Source: a virus
DNA length: 53,540 nt
Virus record (IMG/VR): IMGVR_UViG_3300030202_003502
Coordinates: 25,662 to 79,201 of that record
Reading direction: 5' to 3' (one strand)
Part shown: piece by piece, positions 14,732 to 23,558 of the stretch
How the letters are laid out: each line of letters begins with the position of its first letter
Numbering within the stretch: the first letter of the stretch is position 1
Made by a program: the position numbers and the translations under genes
The notes under the pieces: model-generated
Database searches by the model: none
Told to the model about the DNA's origin: nothing
What the model saw: only the letters and a program-made list of their open reading frames with translations

Positions 14732-16546
14732 TTATATGATCTCATAGATATCATAGTTGAGATGTCCACCTTTTGAATCTTGTTCCAAAATTTTCTCAAT
14801 CCTAGATTTAATGCCCGGTTCCATTACTTCAAATATTTCCTCGACAAATTCTGAGTAATCGGTTGTAGTAAGGAATTCAGAACTATTTATACATGTCATA
14901 ATCATATCATCGTTACCTAATTGGCCTGCATATGAACCGTTAGGTAATTTACCAAAAGTTCCTGCTTCTTTGATAGTAGCTTTGTCACTAAACATAATTC
15001 TATTCTGTGCGACATATTTTTTAAAGTTTTGACAAAAAATAGGTTTATTATCCTTTTTAATCTTTAGACCAAACTGTCTAGCTTTAGCATCGACTCTATG
15101 TTTAAATTTAACCAAAGTTTCTTCATCAAAATTATTTCTTTGTGGAAACACAGTTTCTAATCTTTTTAAAAGTTCTCCACCAAACATATTCCATTCTATT
15201 ACCATTTTAACATTTTCAGAATAAAATAAATCAAATGCTAATGTATAAACAACTTTTGCGAATTCTTCAATTGTATGTTCATTGCTTTTAAACCTACCTA
15301 CTTGGTTTATCCTAAAGAAGTCCATAAAACTACCAGGGTTTTTAATTTTATCAAAATCAGTCTCATCCATGAGTTCTATTTCAAATATATTAATAACCGA
15401 ATTGTCACCACCGTTGCCTTCAGCTAAATCTATTGAAAACATCCAATAATGATCTTCTGAGTCTACGACGTCTAAATTAAAATCAGGATGCCATGCTAAA
15501 CCTTCGTATTCTACATCCACATCTTCTAATTCAATTATATCCTTAAATTCAAAATCCTTTTGGAATTCTACTAATTTTTTTAAACTATCTGGGCTTAATA
15601 ATAAACCTGAACTGGATATGAATTGGTTTCCATATTGTCGGTTAAAGGCTTCATCACTACCTAAGTTGGCAACTTCTTGTTTCATCCATGCATCATCTCT
15701 CCCAGGTACATCCCACCAATCAACTCTAAATGGAGTATACTCACTCAGTCCTTTATCAGCCGCATCATAGATATCGTAAAATTTATTAAAGCCATTTGGT
15801 GTACTTGTTATTATTACCTTTGAGTTCGCGGAAGCGGATACAGTTGGATACACGTTTTCATAAAAGGTATTTACGAAATTTGCAGGTATATGAGCAAACT
15901 CATCCATAAATAATAAATGAATTGTAAAACCAATTGCTGCTTTCTTAGTTGTGGTTTGTCCAATAATTCTACAACCGTTATCAAACTTGGTATTAAAAAC
16001 ATCCCATTTGTTAACACCAGGTTTTAAAAAGAATGGAAGGTTTTCTAAAATAGTTTTACCTTTGTCGATAATCTCTCTAGTTGTTGCACCTTTATTTGAA
16101 AGTATTAATGCATTCTTATCAAAATTAAAAAGTACGTACCATGCTATAAAAATAGATGAACATATCGTTTTACCAACTTGTCTACTTGCCAAACAGATAT
16201 TAAATCGTTCCTGTGAAAACTGCCTTAACATTTCTTCTTGGTAAGGTCTTAATTCAATTGTCTGAAGACCATTATCCGTCATTACAGTACAATAGTTATT
16301 TGCAAAGTATACAATGTCTGATGCACACTTTTTAATTTCTTTTATTTCGTCTTTGGTATAATCGAATACAATGTTACCTTTTCTAAGATTAAAGTTACCT
16401 TCATAAAAGGGGGTTGACTTAGGCTTATAGCCTTCGTCTAATGCAATTATTAATTGTTCTACCTTTTTTGAATCCCAAGCAAACCTATTTTCTGTTTTAC
16501 TTATTTGAAATTCAAACCCGGAACTTTCAGCTGGTGGTCTTGGCAT
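14732..16546 (-). CDS. 17: Terminase large subunit (gp17-like)
   Basis: The DNA-packaging motor ATPase and headful nuclease, 604 aa (T4 gp17 is 610). The ATPase half has an adenine-binding R-P-Y-Q-E-E-M, Walker A S-R-Q-V-G-K-T (residues 121-127), Walker B L-L-F-M-D-E (Asp215, Glu216), and coupling motif I-I-T-S-T-P-N-G. The nuclease half has S-I-D-L-A-E-G-N-G-G-D-N (about residue 370), V-I-E-W-N-M-F-G, and a late acidic G-N-D-D-M-I-M. It is read after gene 16 and the GroES-like gene in one leftward unit. Confidence 0.96.
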   Translation of the reverse strand: MPRPPAESSGFEFQISKTENRFAWDSKKVEQLIIALDEGYKPKSTPFYEGNFNLRKGNIVFDYTKDEIKEIKKCASDIVYFANNYCTVMTDNGLQTIELRPYQEEMLRQFSQERFNICLASRQVGKTICSSIFIAWYVLFNFDKNALILSNKGATTREIIDKGKTILENLPFFLKPGVNKWDVFNTKFDNGCRIIGQTTTKKAAIGFTIHLLFMDEFAHIPANFVNTFYENVYPTVSASANSKVIITSTPNGFNKFYDIYDAADKGLSEYTPFRVDWWDVPGRDDAWMKQEVANLGSDEAFNRQYGNQFISSSGLLLSPDSLKKLVEFQKDFEFKDIIELEDVDVEYEGLAWHPDFNLDVVDSEDHYWMFSIDLAEGNGGDNSVINIFEIELMDETDFDKIKNPGSFMDFFRINQVGRFKSNEHTIEEFAKVVYTLAFDLFYSENVKMVIEWNMFGGELLKRLETVFPQRNNFDEETLVKFKHRVDAKARQFGLKIKKDNKPIFCQNFKKYVAQNRIMFSDKATIKEAGTFGKLPNGSYAGQLGNDDMIMTCINSSEFLTTTDYSEFVEEIFEVMEPGIKSRIEKILEQDSKGGHLNYDIYEII

Positions 16547-16551
16547 ATGAT

Positions 16552-16803
16552 TTATTTAATTATTCCTAAAAGATGATTTCTATGTACAGCTTCTACATTT
16601 ACACCGTCCATTCTTATAGCCGTACCTTTACCTATAAGCTTTAAAACTATATCTCCTACATTTATTTCTTTATCCTCTGGATCTACAAATAAAACTTCGG
16701 CAACTCTATTATGAGTTTCTCCAGGTATAATTATTCCACTTTCAGTTTTTCTCTCAGGTTGGACTACATCCTTTATGAGTATGTATTTATTTTTCATTTT
16801 CAT
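16552..16803 (-). CDS. GroES-like cochaperonin (functional analogue of T4 gp31)
   Basis: A GroES-family protein of about 83 residues. It has the beta-barrel start Y-I-L-I-K-D-V-V-Q-P-E-R, a short mobile loop (T-E-S-G-I-I-I-P-G-E-T) carrying the hydrophobic I-I-I that binds GroEL, then V-A-E-V-L-F-V-D-P, and the G-D-I-V-L segment. T4 gp31 replaces host GroES so that GroEL can fold the capsid protein, and the same role is likely. The start could be 16803 or 16797 (ATG-AAA-ATG-AAA-AAT). A longer reading from 16812 is open. The gene overlaps the end of gene 16 and leads into gene 17, an unusual place for a cochaperonin. No GroEL is in the window. Confidence 0.85.
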   Translation of the reverse strand: MKMKNKYILIKDVVQPERKTESGIIIPGETHNRVAEVLFVDPEDKEINVGDIVLKLIGKGTAIRMDGVNVEAVHRNHLLGIIK

Positions 16804-17404
16804 CTGAATCAATATCTTCTATGTTTTCTTCATCTAACGAGTCTTGTAATGCTCTCATTAAATCTTTAGTACCTCGTGTACTAACTTTATCATCTTGTTT
16901 ATTTTTAGCAGTGCTACTCTTTCCGTGATATACATCTAAATCTCTAGAAATCTTTTTAACATTTTCTTCCACTGCTACCATATACATAGTTTGAGATTTA
17001 ATAATGTCTAACAAGGTTCTTTGTAAATCACTAAGTACTTCAAACATTCTAGGCGCAACATCACCTTCATTAATTGTGTCCATTAATAATGTTATAGCAC
17101 GTTCACTATTTTCCATTTGTCTAATTAACATTGAAAGTGCATAAGTATCAAGTTGTGACTTTGCTTTAATATATTCCTGCTCTTCAATAATATCTTCACT
17201 TAAATAAAATTTAAGCAAATTAGTCATTACACCTTTTGCCTTATCACTTGCACGAACTAAAGCTTGATTATTAGTTTCTACATTAGGATCTCTAACAGGT
17301 GTTAAAGATGGCCCGTCATGTAAACCTGGTACTTCGTCTGGTAAATCATGACCTATTAAATCGTCAAGTGTAGACCGCACTCTTTTCTTATCGTCTTCTT
17401 CCAT
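16787..17404 (-). CDS. 16: Probable terminase small subunit (gp16-like)
   Basis: A 205-residue protein. It has an acidic N-terminus, a central helical region (about residues 50-155), and a charged, disordered tail ending in D-E-E-N-I-E-D-I-D-S-D-E-N-E-K. Length and architecture fit T4-like gp16 (164 aa), which forms rings through a central coiled coil. The central pattern L-L-K-F-Y-L-S...A-K-S-Q-L-D-T-Y-A-L-S-M-L fits this family. Position just before the large subunit is the main support. The stop overlaps the cochaperonin start, so the 16, GroES and 17 genes are coupled. A candidate late promoter lies at 17421-17431. Confidence 0.75.
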   Translation of the reverse strand: MEEDDKKRVRSTLDDLIGHDLPDEVPGLHDGPSLTPVRDPNVETNNQALVRASDKAKGVMTNLLKFYLSEDIIEEQEYIKAKSQLDTYALSMLIRQMENSERAITLLMDTINEGDVAPRMFEVLSDLQRTLLDIIKSQTMYMVAVEENVKKISRDLDVYHGKSSTAKNKQDDKVSTRGTKDLMRALQDSLDEENIEDIDSDENEK

Positions 17405-17420
17405 TAGTTTTAGAATTTGT

Positions 17421-17431
17421 ATTATATATTC
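17421..17431 (-). promoter_or_regulatory. Candidate late promoter, gene 16
   Basis: GAATATATAAT on the minus strand, 16 bases before the ATG at 17404. It overlaps the stop codon of the preceding gene. Confidence 0.45.
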
Positions 17432-19368
17432 TACCTTGGATTTTGTACCTTAGGTAATCTTAATTGTGGAACTGCGTTATCTACTAAGAGAGTTAAGTGT
17501 GTATCATTAACAACATATTGGCTTAAGACTAAATTTTGTTCTTCCTCTTCTATAGGTTTTGTAAATATTCTTATGTTAGTAAGATCAGTAGGAGAAGCTA
17601 ATAGTTTCCAAGAATGATCATTAGGTATACTTGTCTTAGGTAAAGATTTAGTCTCTACGAATGCCTGGCTTAATTCAGCTGTTTTAGAAGGATCTATTAA
17701 ACCAGTCTGTTCTACAGTTTCATATATGAATAAACTTATCTGCCCAAAAGAATTTGAAATATTTGTATCAATTGCATACCAAGTATCTTTGGTTAAACTT
17801 AATCCTTGGCCTTTTAGATCATACTTGTAATATGTTTCATCCAACTCTATAATAAACCAATTAGGTGTGTAAGAATAACTTACGTATCTCTTTGTATCGC
17901 TCTCATATACAAGATACGTTGCATGTTTTTCAGAACTTACTCTAGGCGTACCTGTTAAAATATTATCTATGTAATCTTCAGAAATAGTGACGGAATTTGT
18001 ACCTACTGCTAATATCTTATGTATACCATTGTAAGAATTTGTCCCTTTCACCGATAACCATTCTCCAATTTTATATGAGTGTACAGTATCTAAAGTTAAT
18101 GTTGCTTTACCTCCGATATTTCCAATTCCTGTTATTAAAACATTTGACCCAATTGCATTATCGTATTTAGGTCTAACCCAATGTGTTAGTGCTCTATCTT
18201 CAGAATCTGACCAACCTCCATTATATCTATATGCAACAGTTTCATCTCCTGTTGTCATTGAATTTAAATTGTAATGATATTTGGAAACTATAGTCCATGC
18301 GTTGTAAACCTTTTCTTCTTTAATAATTAATTTCTTATCAAGAACTCTTCTTACATAATCGTTTGCCTGTGTTCCTATTGTGTTATATTGATTAGGTTTT
18401 CTAACATCTCTAAATTCCTTTTCGGCTTCTTCAGCAAACTCTTCTTCAACATTAGTGATAATAGAATCCTTTACTTCTTCAATATTTTTATCAGGATACA
18501 TAACAGCAGTCCTATCTTGAAATTGTACAAGACTTACTCTCCAATATGCATTGGTATACATAAAGTCATCAGGTTCAGCAACGGCATTAACCTCATACAT
18601 TCTATTTAAAAATTGATCAAAATATAAATAGTCATGCATTTGTGGTTTAGCGCCTTGCCCAAACACAGCTTCAAATGCAGCTCTTACAATATGTACTTCA
18701 AATTCTACTGGCCAATCCATCATTAAAGGATTGAATTGAATATCTCTAGTTGGTAGGTCGTTATCAGGAATTAATATTTTAACCTCAGCATCATCAATAA
18801 CATTAAACAAAGAATACTCTTTTAGAATAACATCTTTACTTCTTTGATCAGCCTCAGTTTTAAAATACTTAACACAAAAACCAAATATATTTGAAACTGT
18901 ATTTGATAATTGTTCATATTGTTGCTGTGCTCTTGAAATATTATATGGGTTCCAACCTGTTTCGCAGCAATTTACGACTAAGTTTTGGCAGCCTGATAAA
19001 GATGAACTATCACAAGCTGAAATTTGAGGAACAAATTCAATTACTCCACCATCACTTAATAATTCTAAAGCAATAGATTCAAATTCTAAAACACAATCAC
19101 CAACTTGTTCATATTTGTATTGTACCCAGAAGGGTTTTGAAGGATCTAATAATAGTCCTTGTAGGTTAATATCAGTTAAAGATATCCAGTCAGAATAAGT
19201 GACACCATCGGTACCCCATCTAAATGATTTTTCGTAAAAGCAACCTGTTGATTCACCTTTAACAGAATCTTCAAAACCAATTACTTCTACGACATTTACG
19301 TACGGTTCAGAAATACTTATTAAAATAGCATCACCATTTGCATCAGTTATTTGTCCATCTACAGCCAA
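17431..19368 (-). CDS. Virion protein, possibly neck (gp14-like) with extra N-terminal domain, 645 aa
   Basis: The first 110 residues are beta-rich with Asp/Gly turns and look like an added carbohydrate- or Ig-like domain. Around residues 150-300 a segment with D-Y-L-Y-F-D-Q-F-L-N-R-M-Y-E-V-N-A-V-A-E-P-D-D-F resembles the phrase in T4 gp14 where a protein block is followed by L-F-E-I-N-W-V-E-P-Y. Its position next to terminase also suits a neck or head-completion protein. The C-terminal 300 residues are beta-rich (G-N-I-G-G-K-A-T-L-T-L-D-T-V-H-S-Y). The gp14 link is weak similarity only. A candidate late promoter precedes it. Confidence 0.45.
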   Translation of the reverse strand: MAVDGQITDANGDAILISISEPYVNVVEVIGFEDSVKGESTGCFYEKSFRWGTDGVTYSDWISLTDINLQGLLLDPSKPFWVQYKYEQVGDCVLEFESIALELLSDGGVIEFVPQISACDSSSLSGCQNLVVNCCETGWNPYNISRAQQQYEQLSNTVSNIFGFCVKYFKTEADQRSKDVILKEYSLFNVIDDAEVKILIPDNDLPTRDIQFNPLMMDWPVEFEVHIVRAAFEAVFGQGAKPQMHDYLYFDQFLNRMYEVNAVAEPDDFMYTNAYWRVSLVQFQDRTAVMYPDKNIEEVKDSIITNVEEEFAEEAEKEFRDVRKPNQYNTIGTQANDYVRRVLDKKLIIKEEKVYNAWTIVSKYHYNLNSMTTGDETVAYRYNGGWSDSEDRALTHWVRPKYDNAIGSNVLITGIGNIGGKATLTLDTVHSYKIGEWLSVKGTNSYNGIHKILAVGTNSVTISEDYIDNILTGTPRVSSEKHATYLVYESDTKRYVSYSYTPNWFIIELDETYYKYDLKGQGLSLTKDTWYAIDTNISNSFGQISLFIYETVEQTGLIDPSKTAELSQAFVETKSLPKTSIPNDHSWKLLASPTDLTNIRIFTKPIEEEEQNLVLSQYVVNDTHLTLLVDNAVPQLRLPKVQNPR

Positions 19369-19381
19369 AGGAAATTGTTTA

Positions 19382-19393
19382 TTTTATATATTC
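19382..19393 (-). promoter_or_regulatory. Candidate late promoter, 645-aa gene
   Basis: GAATATATAAAA on the minus strand, 13 bases before the ATG at 19368. It comes immediately after the terminator of the preceding unit (19398-19428), so terminator and promoter sit back to back. Confidence 0.55.
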
Positions 19394-19397
19394 ACAT

Positions 19398-19428
19398 AAA
19401 AAAAGAGGAGTTTAAAAAACCCCTCTTT
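19398..19428 (-). terminator. Intrinsic terminator after the Hint-domain gene
   Basis: A 12-bp minus-strand stem (AAAGAGGGGTTT / AAACTCCTCTTT, including one G-U pair) with a 3-base loop runs into a U tract. The G-U pair would be an A-C mismatch on the other strand, so it acts leftward. It lies 20 bases after the stop at 19448. Confidence 0.9.
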
Positions 19429-19447
19429 AAATATTAGTCTTTAAATA

Positions 19448-20728
19448 TTAACTAGCCCTTTTCTTAGGACCTGCCTTTCCTGCTGCCGGTGGCACCGGGT
19501 AAGGTTTAAATGGATCAGTGTCAGTAGAACCATAAACTGGCCATGTATCAGATTCTAATACAATACCTGGTACATTAGCATCTCCACCTGTATATGATCT
19601 CTCAAGTGATTTATTTGACCACACACCTAACAACTGAAGTAATGCTATGTATGTCTTTCTAAATTCAAGTAATGCTAAATCTATTTTAGATTTAACAGTT
19701 GCTATATCTAAATTAAAATCACCTTCACCAAAGATGTACTGCGTTTCTTTAGATGTAGCTGCTTTATATGCGTCATCCCATTTAAGAAAAGTTCCTCTAA
19801 ATGCTAATCCGTATAAATTTGGGCTTTCCTGTCCACCTGTATAATTCATTGGAGCTACATCCCATAATTTAGAATAGTCATAACTTAAATCAGGAACTTG
19901 AACACCTTCAGATTTTAATTCTACTACTATTTCAGAAGTAGCTAAAGGAGCTTTAACAACTTCCATAGTATACGAAAGTTTAGCTATTGCCTTTACATAA
20001 GCTTCATATGCTAACCCTAATCTCTGTGCATCATTTGATGTTCTTAAACCAACTCTTAGACATGGTCTCCCAGTACCTAAGTCCAATCCAGATTTATCAC
20101 CTTCGTCCCAACCTTCAGGTTTTGCCGCATTAGGAAAACATGAATTAAGTAACTCATTTTGTCCTTTAATTAAAGCATCAAACGTTGCTCTTTGTGTTGA
20201 CCATAGATCATCTGGATCCAGTTTTTTATTAGTATCGTTTAGAAAAAATGCAGAGTATGCTTCAAAACCACTTCCGATAACTCCAGAAGTAACATAATCT
20301 TCCATATCAAAGTTGTGTAAAAGAATTCCATTCGAAACAAAGTTTCTATAAATAGTTCCACATATAGTGTAAACAGTTTCTTCGTTATATAATTTAGTAA
20401 CATCGGTTACCATTTCTAATTTAACAGAATCTCCGTCCTTTACATAAACCATACTAACACCAGGTGTTAATTTGTCAGCAAATATTTCAACTCCACCATC
20501 TAACCAAAAACCATTTTCTTTTGCAACAGTTACAGTCTTATTTCCAACTTCTACAGCATATACGAATTCAGGTTTACTTAATTCTATTTTAGTAATATTT
20601 GAAGGAACGAATTTATCACCATTCCATCCTAAAACAGTGTCTGAAGGCTTAAGCCTTTCTTTGTTCACTGTAGTACCGTTTGATAACATTACTAAATTAT
20701 CTTCGGCAACCATTGTATAATCTTCCAT
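19448..20728 (-). CDS. Virion-region protein with N-terminal degenerate Hint (intein-like) domain, 426 aa
   Basis: Residues 7-139 look like a Hint domain. There is a block-A-like stretch (N-G-T-T-V-N-K-E-R-L-K-P-S-D-T-V-L-G-W), a block-B-like T-V-A-K-E-N-G-F-W, and a C-terminal V-S-N-G-I-L-L-H-N (His138-Asn139) like intein block G. The usual Cys1 is absent, and the residue after H-N is Phe, so splicing is not expected. Asn cleavage is conceivable. Residues 140-426 are an unknown, mostly helical protein from the tail/neck gene block, ending in a basic, proline-rich tail (P-K-K-R-A-S). M-E-D-Y occurs both at residue 1 and right after the Hint domain (residue 142). A terminator follows the stop. 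Confidence 0.6.
   Translation of the reverse strand: MEDYTMVAEDNLVMLSNGTTVNKERLKPSDTVLGWNGDKFVPSNITKIELSKPEFVYAVEVGNKTVTVAKENGFWLDGGVEIFADKLTPGVSMVYVKDGDSVKLEMVTDVTKLYNEETVYTICGTIYRNFVSNGILLHNFDMEDYVTSGVIGSGFEAYSAFFLNDTNKKLDPDDLWSTQRATFDALIKGQNELLNSCFPNAAKPEGWDEGDKSGLDLGTGRPCLRVGLRTSNDAQRLGLAYEAYVKAIAKLSYTMEVVKAPLATSEIVVELKSEGVQVPDLSYDYSKLWDVAPMNYTGGQESPNLYGLAFRGTFLKWDDAYKAATSKETQYIFGEGDFNLDIATVKSKIDLALLEFRKTYIALLQLLGVWSNKSLERSYTGGDANVPGIVLESDTWPVYGSTDTDPFKPYPVPPAAGKAGPKKRAS
20294..20728 (-). repeat. 12-bp in-frame direct repeat bracketing the Hint-like domain
   Basis: ATGGAAGATTAT (Met-Glu-Asp-Tyr) occurs on the minus strand at 20728-20717, which is the start codon, and again at 20305-20294 just after the H-N motif. 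The copies are exactly 423 bases (141 codons) apart. Such a pair could be the footprint of insertion of the domain at the original start of the gene. Confidence 0.7.
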
Positions 20729-20755
20729 TTTTATAGTTATTTTTATTATTTAAGT

Positions 20756-22405
20756 TTATTTAGATTCTTCAGCAACAGGTGGTCTCTGTAATTTTGTACC
20801 TGCAAATGATTCTTCATAAGGTAAGTAACATAATACAGTAGCAGACCTTTGTGGGTTATCAGCTAATTTTACTTCGTTTAGAGCTTTATTAAAAGCTTCC
20901 CAATATCTACCACCGTACCCTAGACCTGGATTTCCTTCTTGGGGTGTATCTATAGCTTCCCAAAGTTGTCTAAGACTATATGTAAATTCTACGCTTTCGC
21001 CACCCCATTCAACTAATGAAGTTTTTTCTGGAACGCTATTTAGGAGTGTCCACTGACCAGGTCTTTTATATGTATTTCCTTCTTTAGTTGTAAATTCATA
21101 TAAAGGTACCCATGTCCATAAATTGGAATCACCTTCATATTTTGCTCCTGCATCTGGTAATGGGGAGTCTAAAACAAGTATTATATCACCATATTGTGAA
21201 GGGGCATTTTCTAAAGCCGGCCAAGCTATTCCGCTATATGCAGCTGTATCAAAATTAGATACGCTCTGAGGATCTCCGCCAGACTCAGATAAAGATTTTT
21301 TTAATTCTTCCAGTTGAGCCTCCATTGCAGCAAGACTATCTCCAGCATTAGGGAGAGGGTCAGCTTTTGGTTTCCAGCTACCAGAATATCCGTCTAATCC
21401 CCAAGAGTCTATATTTCCACAAGATGGAGTATATCCTTTAGTATAAGATCCAGGAGTATCACCACCGAGTCCTGCAATTGCATTTTGGTTATTTGGATTA
21501 TTAATTAGTATAGTTCTACCTGGAGTAAGTGTTAATTCAAAAGCTTCAAGTAAGGATAAATTTTCAACTGTTGGACCACCTTCTAAACCATTTTCAAAAC
21601 TTTCAGCTCTATTTAGGCCTCTTTCTAATTTAGCAGCTTCCAATCTATATTCATCTTCCAATTTAAGTCTTTTATCTCTCAGCATTCTTAGAACAACAGC
21701 ACCGTCTTCGACTCTACTTCTAGTAGCATCTGCACCAGGTTGATCAGTAAAATTTCTATCGTTTTCTAAACCTAACCCAGAGTTTGTATTTGCTATAAAT
21801 GTCATTTTCCCAGAAAATACTTCTCCATTGCCATATAATTCTAATACGTCGTTAGCTTCATAAAGTCTACCTGCACTTTTTACAACAGCATCAACAGTTT
21901 GGTTTAGATTATCTGGAGCTAATTGGCTAACAGTTATTTCAACCATTGCTCCAAATCCTTTACCACCAGAAACGGTTACCTCAGCAGATCCACCCTTTGA
22001 AGATAATACTGCTCCTGAGATATCTAAGTTAGAAATTTTACTATCTAACTTAAAAGAAGATAGACCAATCGGTTGACACATTAATGATGGTCCATACCAA
22101 TCAGTTAAGTAAGGCCCAGCCTGAAGATTATTAGTTGTTAAATCAGCACTGTATGTACGAGGAGCGTTATCCTGTATATAATGTTTAAGGACTGCATCCA
22201 AAATTGGAGCGACTGGAGCTAATCTATCTCCACTACCACCACCTGCAGCACCACCTGCAGCACCAGCAGCTGAACCAGCAGCTTCATTTAATTTAAAGCG
22301 TGATTCCAGTCTTAACTTTTCCTGTTCAGCTAACCTAGCATCTCTTAAGGTTTCTAAACTCTTACTTCGAATTTCTTCGATTTTAGATTTTCTTGATTCG
22401 TTCAT
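20756..22405 (-). CDS. Virion-region protein with N-terminal coiled coil and Gly/Ala linker, 549 aa
   Basis: Residues 1-38 form a charged helix (S-R-K-S-K-I-E-E-I-R-S-K-S). L-N-E-A follows at 39-42, a match to the I/L-x-E prohead-protease consensus. A Gly/Ala-rich linker spans about residues 43-58. After that come a globular beta-rich part (V-T-V-S-G-G-K-G-F-G-A-M-V-E-I-T-V) and a second helix (L-R-D-K-R-L-K-L-E-D-E-Y-R). The C-terminal half is Gly/Pro/Trp-rich with short motifs such as S-W-G-L-D-G-Y-S-G-S-W. The family is unknown to me. It is transcribed with the Hint-domain gene, 28 bases upstream of it. A structural role is inferred from context. Confidence 0.6.
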   Translation of the reverse strand: MNESRKSKIEEIRSKSLETLRDARLAEQEKLRLESRFKLNEAAGSAAGAAGGAAGGGSGDRLAPVAPILDAVLKHYIQDNAPRTYSADLTTNNLQAGPYLTDWYGPSLMCQPIGLSSFKLDSKISNLDISGAVLSSKGGSAEVTVSGGKGFGAMVEITVSQLAPDNLNQTVDAVVKSAGRLYEANDVLELYGNGEVFSGKMTFIANTNSGLGLENDRNFTDQPGADATRSRVEDGAVVLRMLRDKRLKLEDEYRLEAAKLERGLNRAESFENGLEGGPTVENLSLLEAFELTLTPGRTILINNPNNQNAIAGLGGDTPGSYTKGYTPSCGNIDSWGLDGYSGSWKPKADPLPNAGDSLAAMEAQLEELKKSLSESGGDPQSVSNFDTAAYSGIAWPALENAPSQYGDIILVLDSPLPDAGAKYEGDSNLWTWVPLYEFTTKEGNTYKRPGQWTLLNSVPEKTSLVEWGGESVEFTYSLRQLWEAIDTPQEGNPGLGYGGRYWEAFNKALNEVKLADNPQRSATVLCYLPYEESFAGTKLQRPPVAEESK

Positions 22406-22420
22406 CTTTTTTGTTTTATT

Positions 22421-22834
22421 TTAAGATTTTAATAATTCTTGAGTTTCATCTTCTCCTTTAACCGTCTCTCCTATTATATAAGATCCAACAAAAGGAGTAA
22501 GGGCAGCAAAATAAGCACTTACGCCAATTAAGTCAGCTCCATTAATAATAGTAAAGGTTCCAATAATAAGCCAAAGTAAAACTGTTATGTAAATCATAAT
22601 TTCTCTTTTGCTTGATTTACCTGACATAAATATTGAAGAATCTTTACTCTTCCTTTTAGTTTCACCGTACATATAAGCTCCAGCAAAACCGGTTAAAGAA
22701 ACAAAATAAGCAGCAAGTTCTGTAAAGTTTGTTTCAAAATAGGTACCAAGAACACCTACACCAACCCATAATAAAATTATCATGTAAGTTAAACATTCTC
22801 TTTTTGAACTACAGCATCTTTGAAGTATACTCAT
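22421..22834 (-). CDS. Four-helix membrane protein made of an internal duplication, holin candidate
   Basis: A 137-residue protein with four predicted membrane segments in two tandem repeats, residues 10-60 and 75-125. Each repeat begins S-K-R-E, has a hydrophobic helix around L-L-W, a short loop, a second helix with A-Y-F-(V/A)-(S/A)-L-T-x-F-x-(G)-(A/S)-Y, and closes with G-E-T. The N-terminus carries C-C just before the first repeat. Size and topology suit a holin or another small inner-membrane protein, but I see no lysozyme or spanin beside it. It has its own candidate late promoter and ends 16 bases before the 549-aa gene, so expression is probably late. Confidence 0.65.
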   Translation of the reverse strand: MSILQRCCSSKRECLTYMIILLWVGVGVLGTYFETNFTELAAYFVSLTGFAGAYMYGETKRKSKDSSIFMSGKSSKREIMIYITVLLWLIIGTFTIINGADLIGVSAYFAALTPFVGSYIIGETVKGEDETQELLKS

Positions 22835-22852
22835 GTTAATTACTTTAATTTG

Positions 22853-22864
22853 TTTTATATATTC
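22853..22864 (-). promoter_or_regulatory. Candidate late promoter, membrane protein gene
   Basis: GAATATATAAAA on the minus strand, 18 bases before the ATG at 22834 in an otherwise empty gap of about 58 bases. Confidence 0.5.
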
Positions 22865-22892
22865 AAAGACTTTTAGATTATTTTTATAGATG

Positions 22893-23558
22893 CTAGTAAT
22901 TTGTATAATCTGTAATCACCATTAGAAGTGGATCGTCATCTTCTATCTTAGGATCTATAGAATGTATGATTTTTGTCATGATATCAACACCTTTATCTTC
23001 TAATGAAGAAATAAGATCAAAGAAGCTTGTTGCTCTCATCCAAAAATATCCTCTTCTATCAAAAAATTTGTTTTCCATTATACCTATAGAAATAACCTGT
23101 TTATTGAAAGTATCTAGATCTTCTCTATTTAAAAGTGAAGGTAATCTTATTACACCTTCCTCGACTGTGTATTGGAATGTAAGAATTTTTTTATCTTGTA
23201 CTTCGTATATTCTTGTATAGTTTTTATCTTCTGATATTTTAAAGGTTAACCACTGGAGATTAGGTAAAGCTTCAATAATGTTCCACAAGAAAAATAAACT
23301 ATTTACTTTAAAAGTTTCTTGGACTGTCGCAAAGTCCTTACTCTTTTCTAATTCTTTTCTTAGTCTTGCTGAACTTAATATCGCTTGCTTAAAACTATCA
23401 ACAGAAATTTTGTATACACCCTTTTTACCAGTAGAAATTCTCTTGCATTCTTTAAAAATTCTAGAGATTATTACACTGTCAATATAGTCGTATTTAAATA
23501 AGGTAAAAGATATGTTGGTAGGAATGGTTAATTCAAAGTTTTCTTCTATGTACATCAT
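22893..23558 (-). CDS. Hypothetical protein, about 221 aa
   Basis: Starts at ATG 23558 (MMYIEENFELTIPT). A TTG at 23576 would add six residues. No recognised motif is visible. It has an N-terminal beta-like segment (T-N-I-S-F-T-L-F-K-Y-D), a basic helix (F-K-E-C-K-R-I-S-T-G-K-K), and a C-terminal acidic end (D-P-K-I-E-D-D-D-P-L-L). It overlaps the 3' end of the 62-like gene by about 26 bases and ends a replication-gene unit. A phage-specific regulatory or translational role cannot be excluded. I assign no function. Confidence 0.6.
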   Translation of the reverse strand: MMYIEENFELTIPTNISFTLFKYDYIDSVIISRIFKECKRISTGKKGVYKISVDSFKQAILSSARLRKELEKSKDFATVQETFKVNSLFFLWNIIEALPNLQWLTFKISEDKNYTRIYEVQDKKILTFQYTVEEGVIRLPSLLNREDLDTFNKQVISIGIMENKFFDRRGYFWMRATSFFDLISSLEDKGVDIMTKIIHSIDPKIEDDDPLLMVITDYTNY

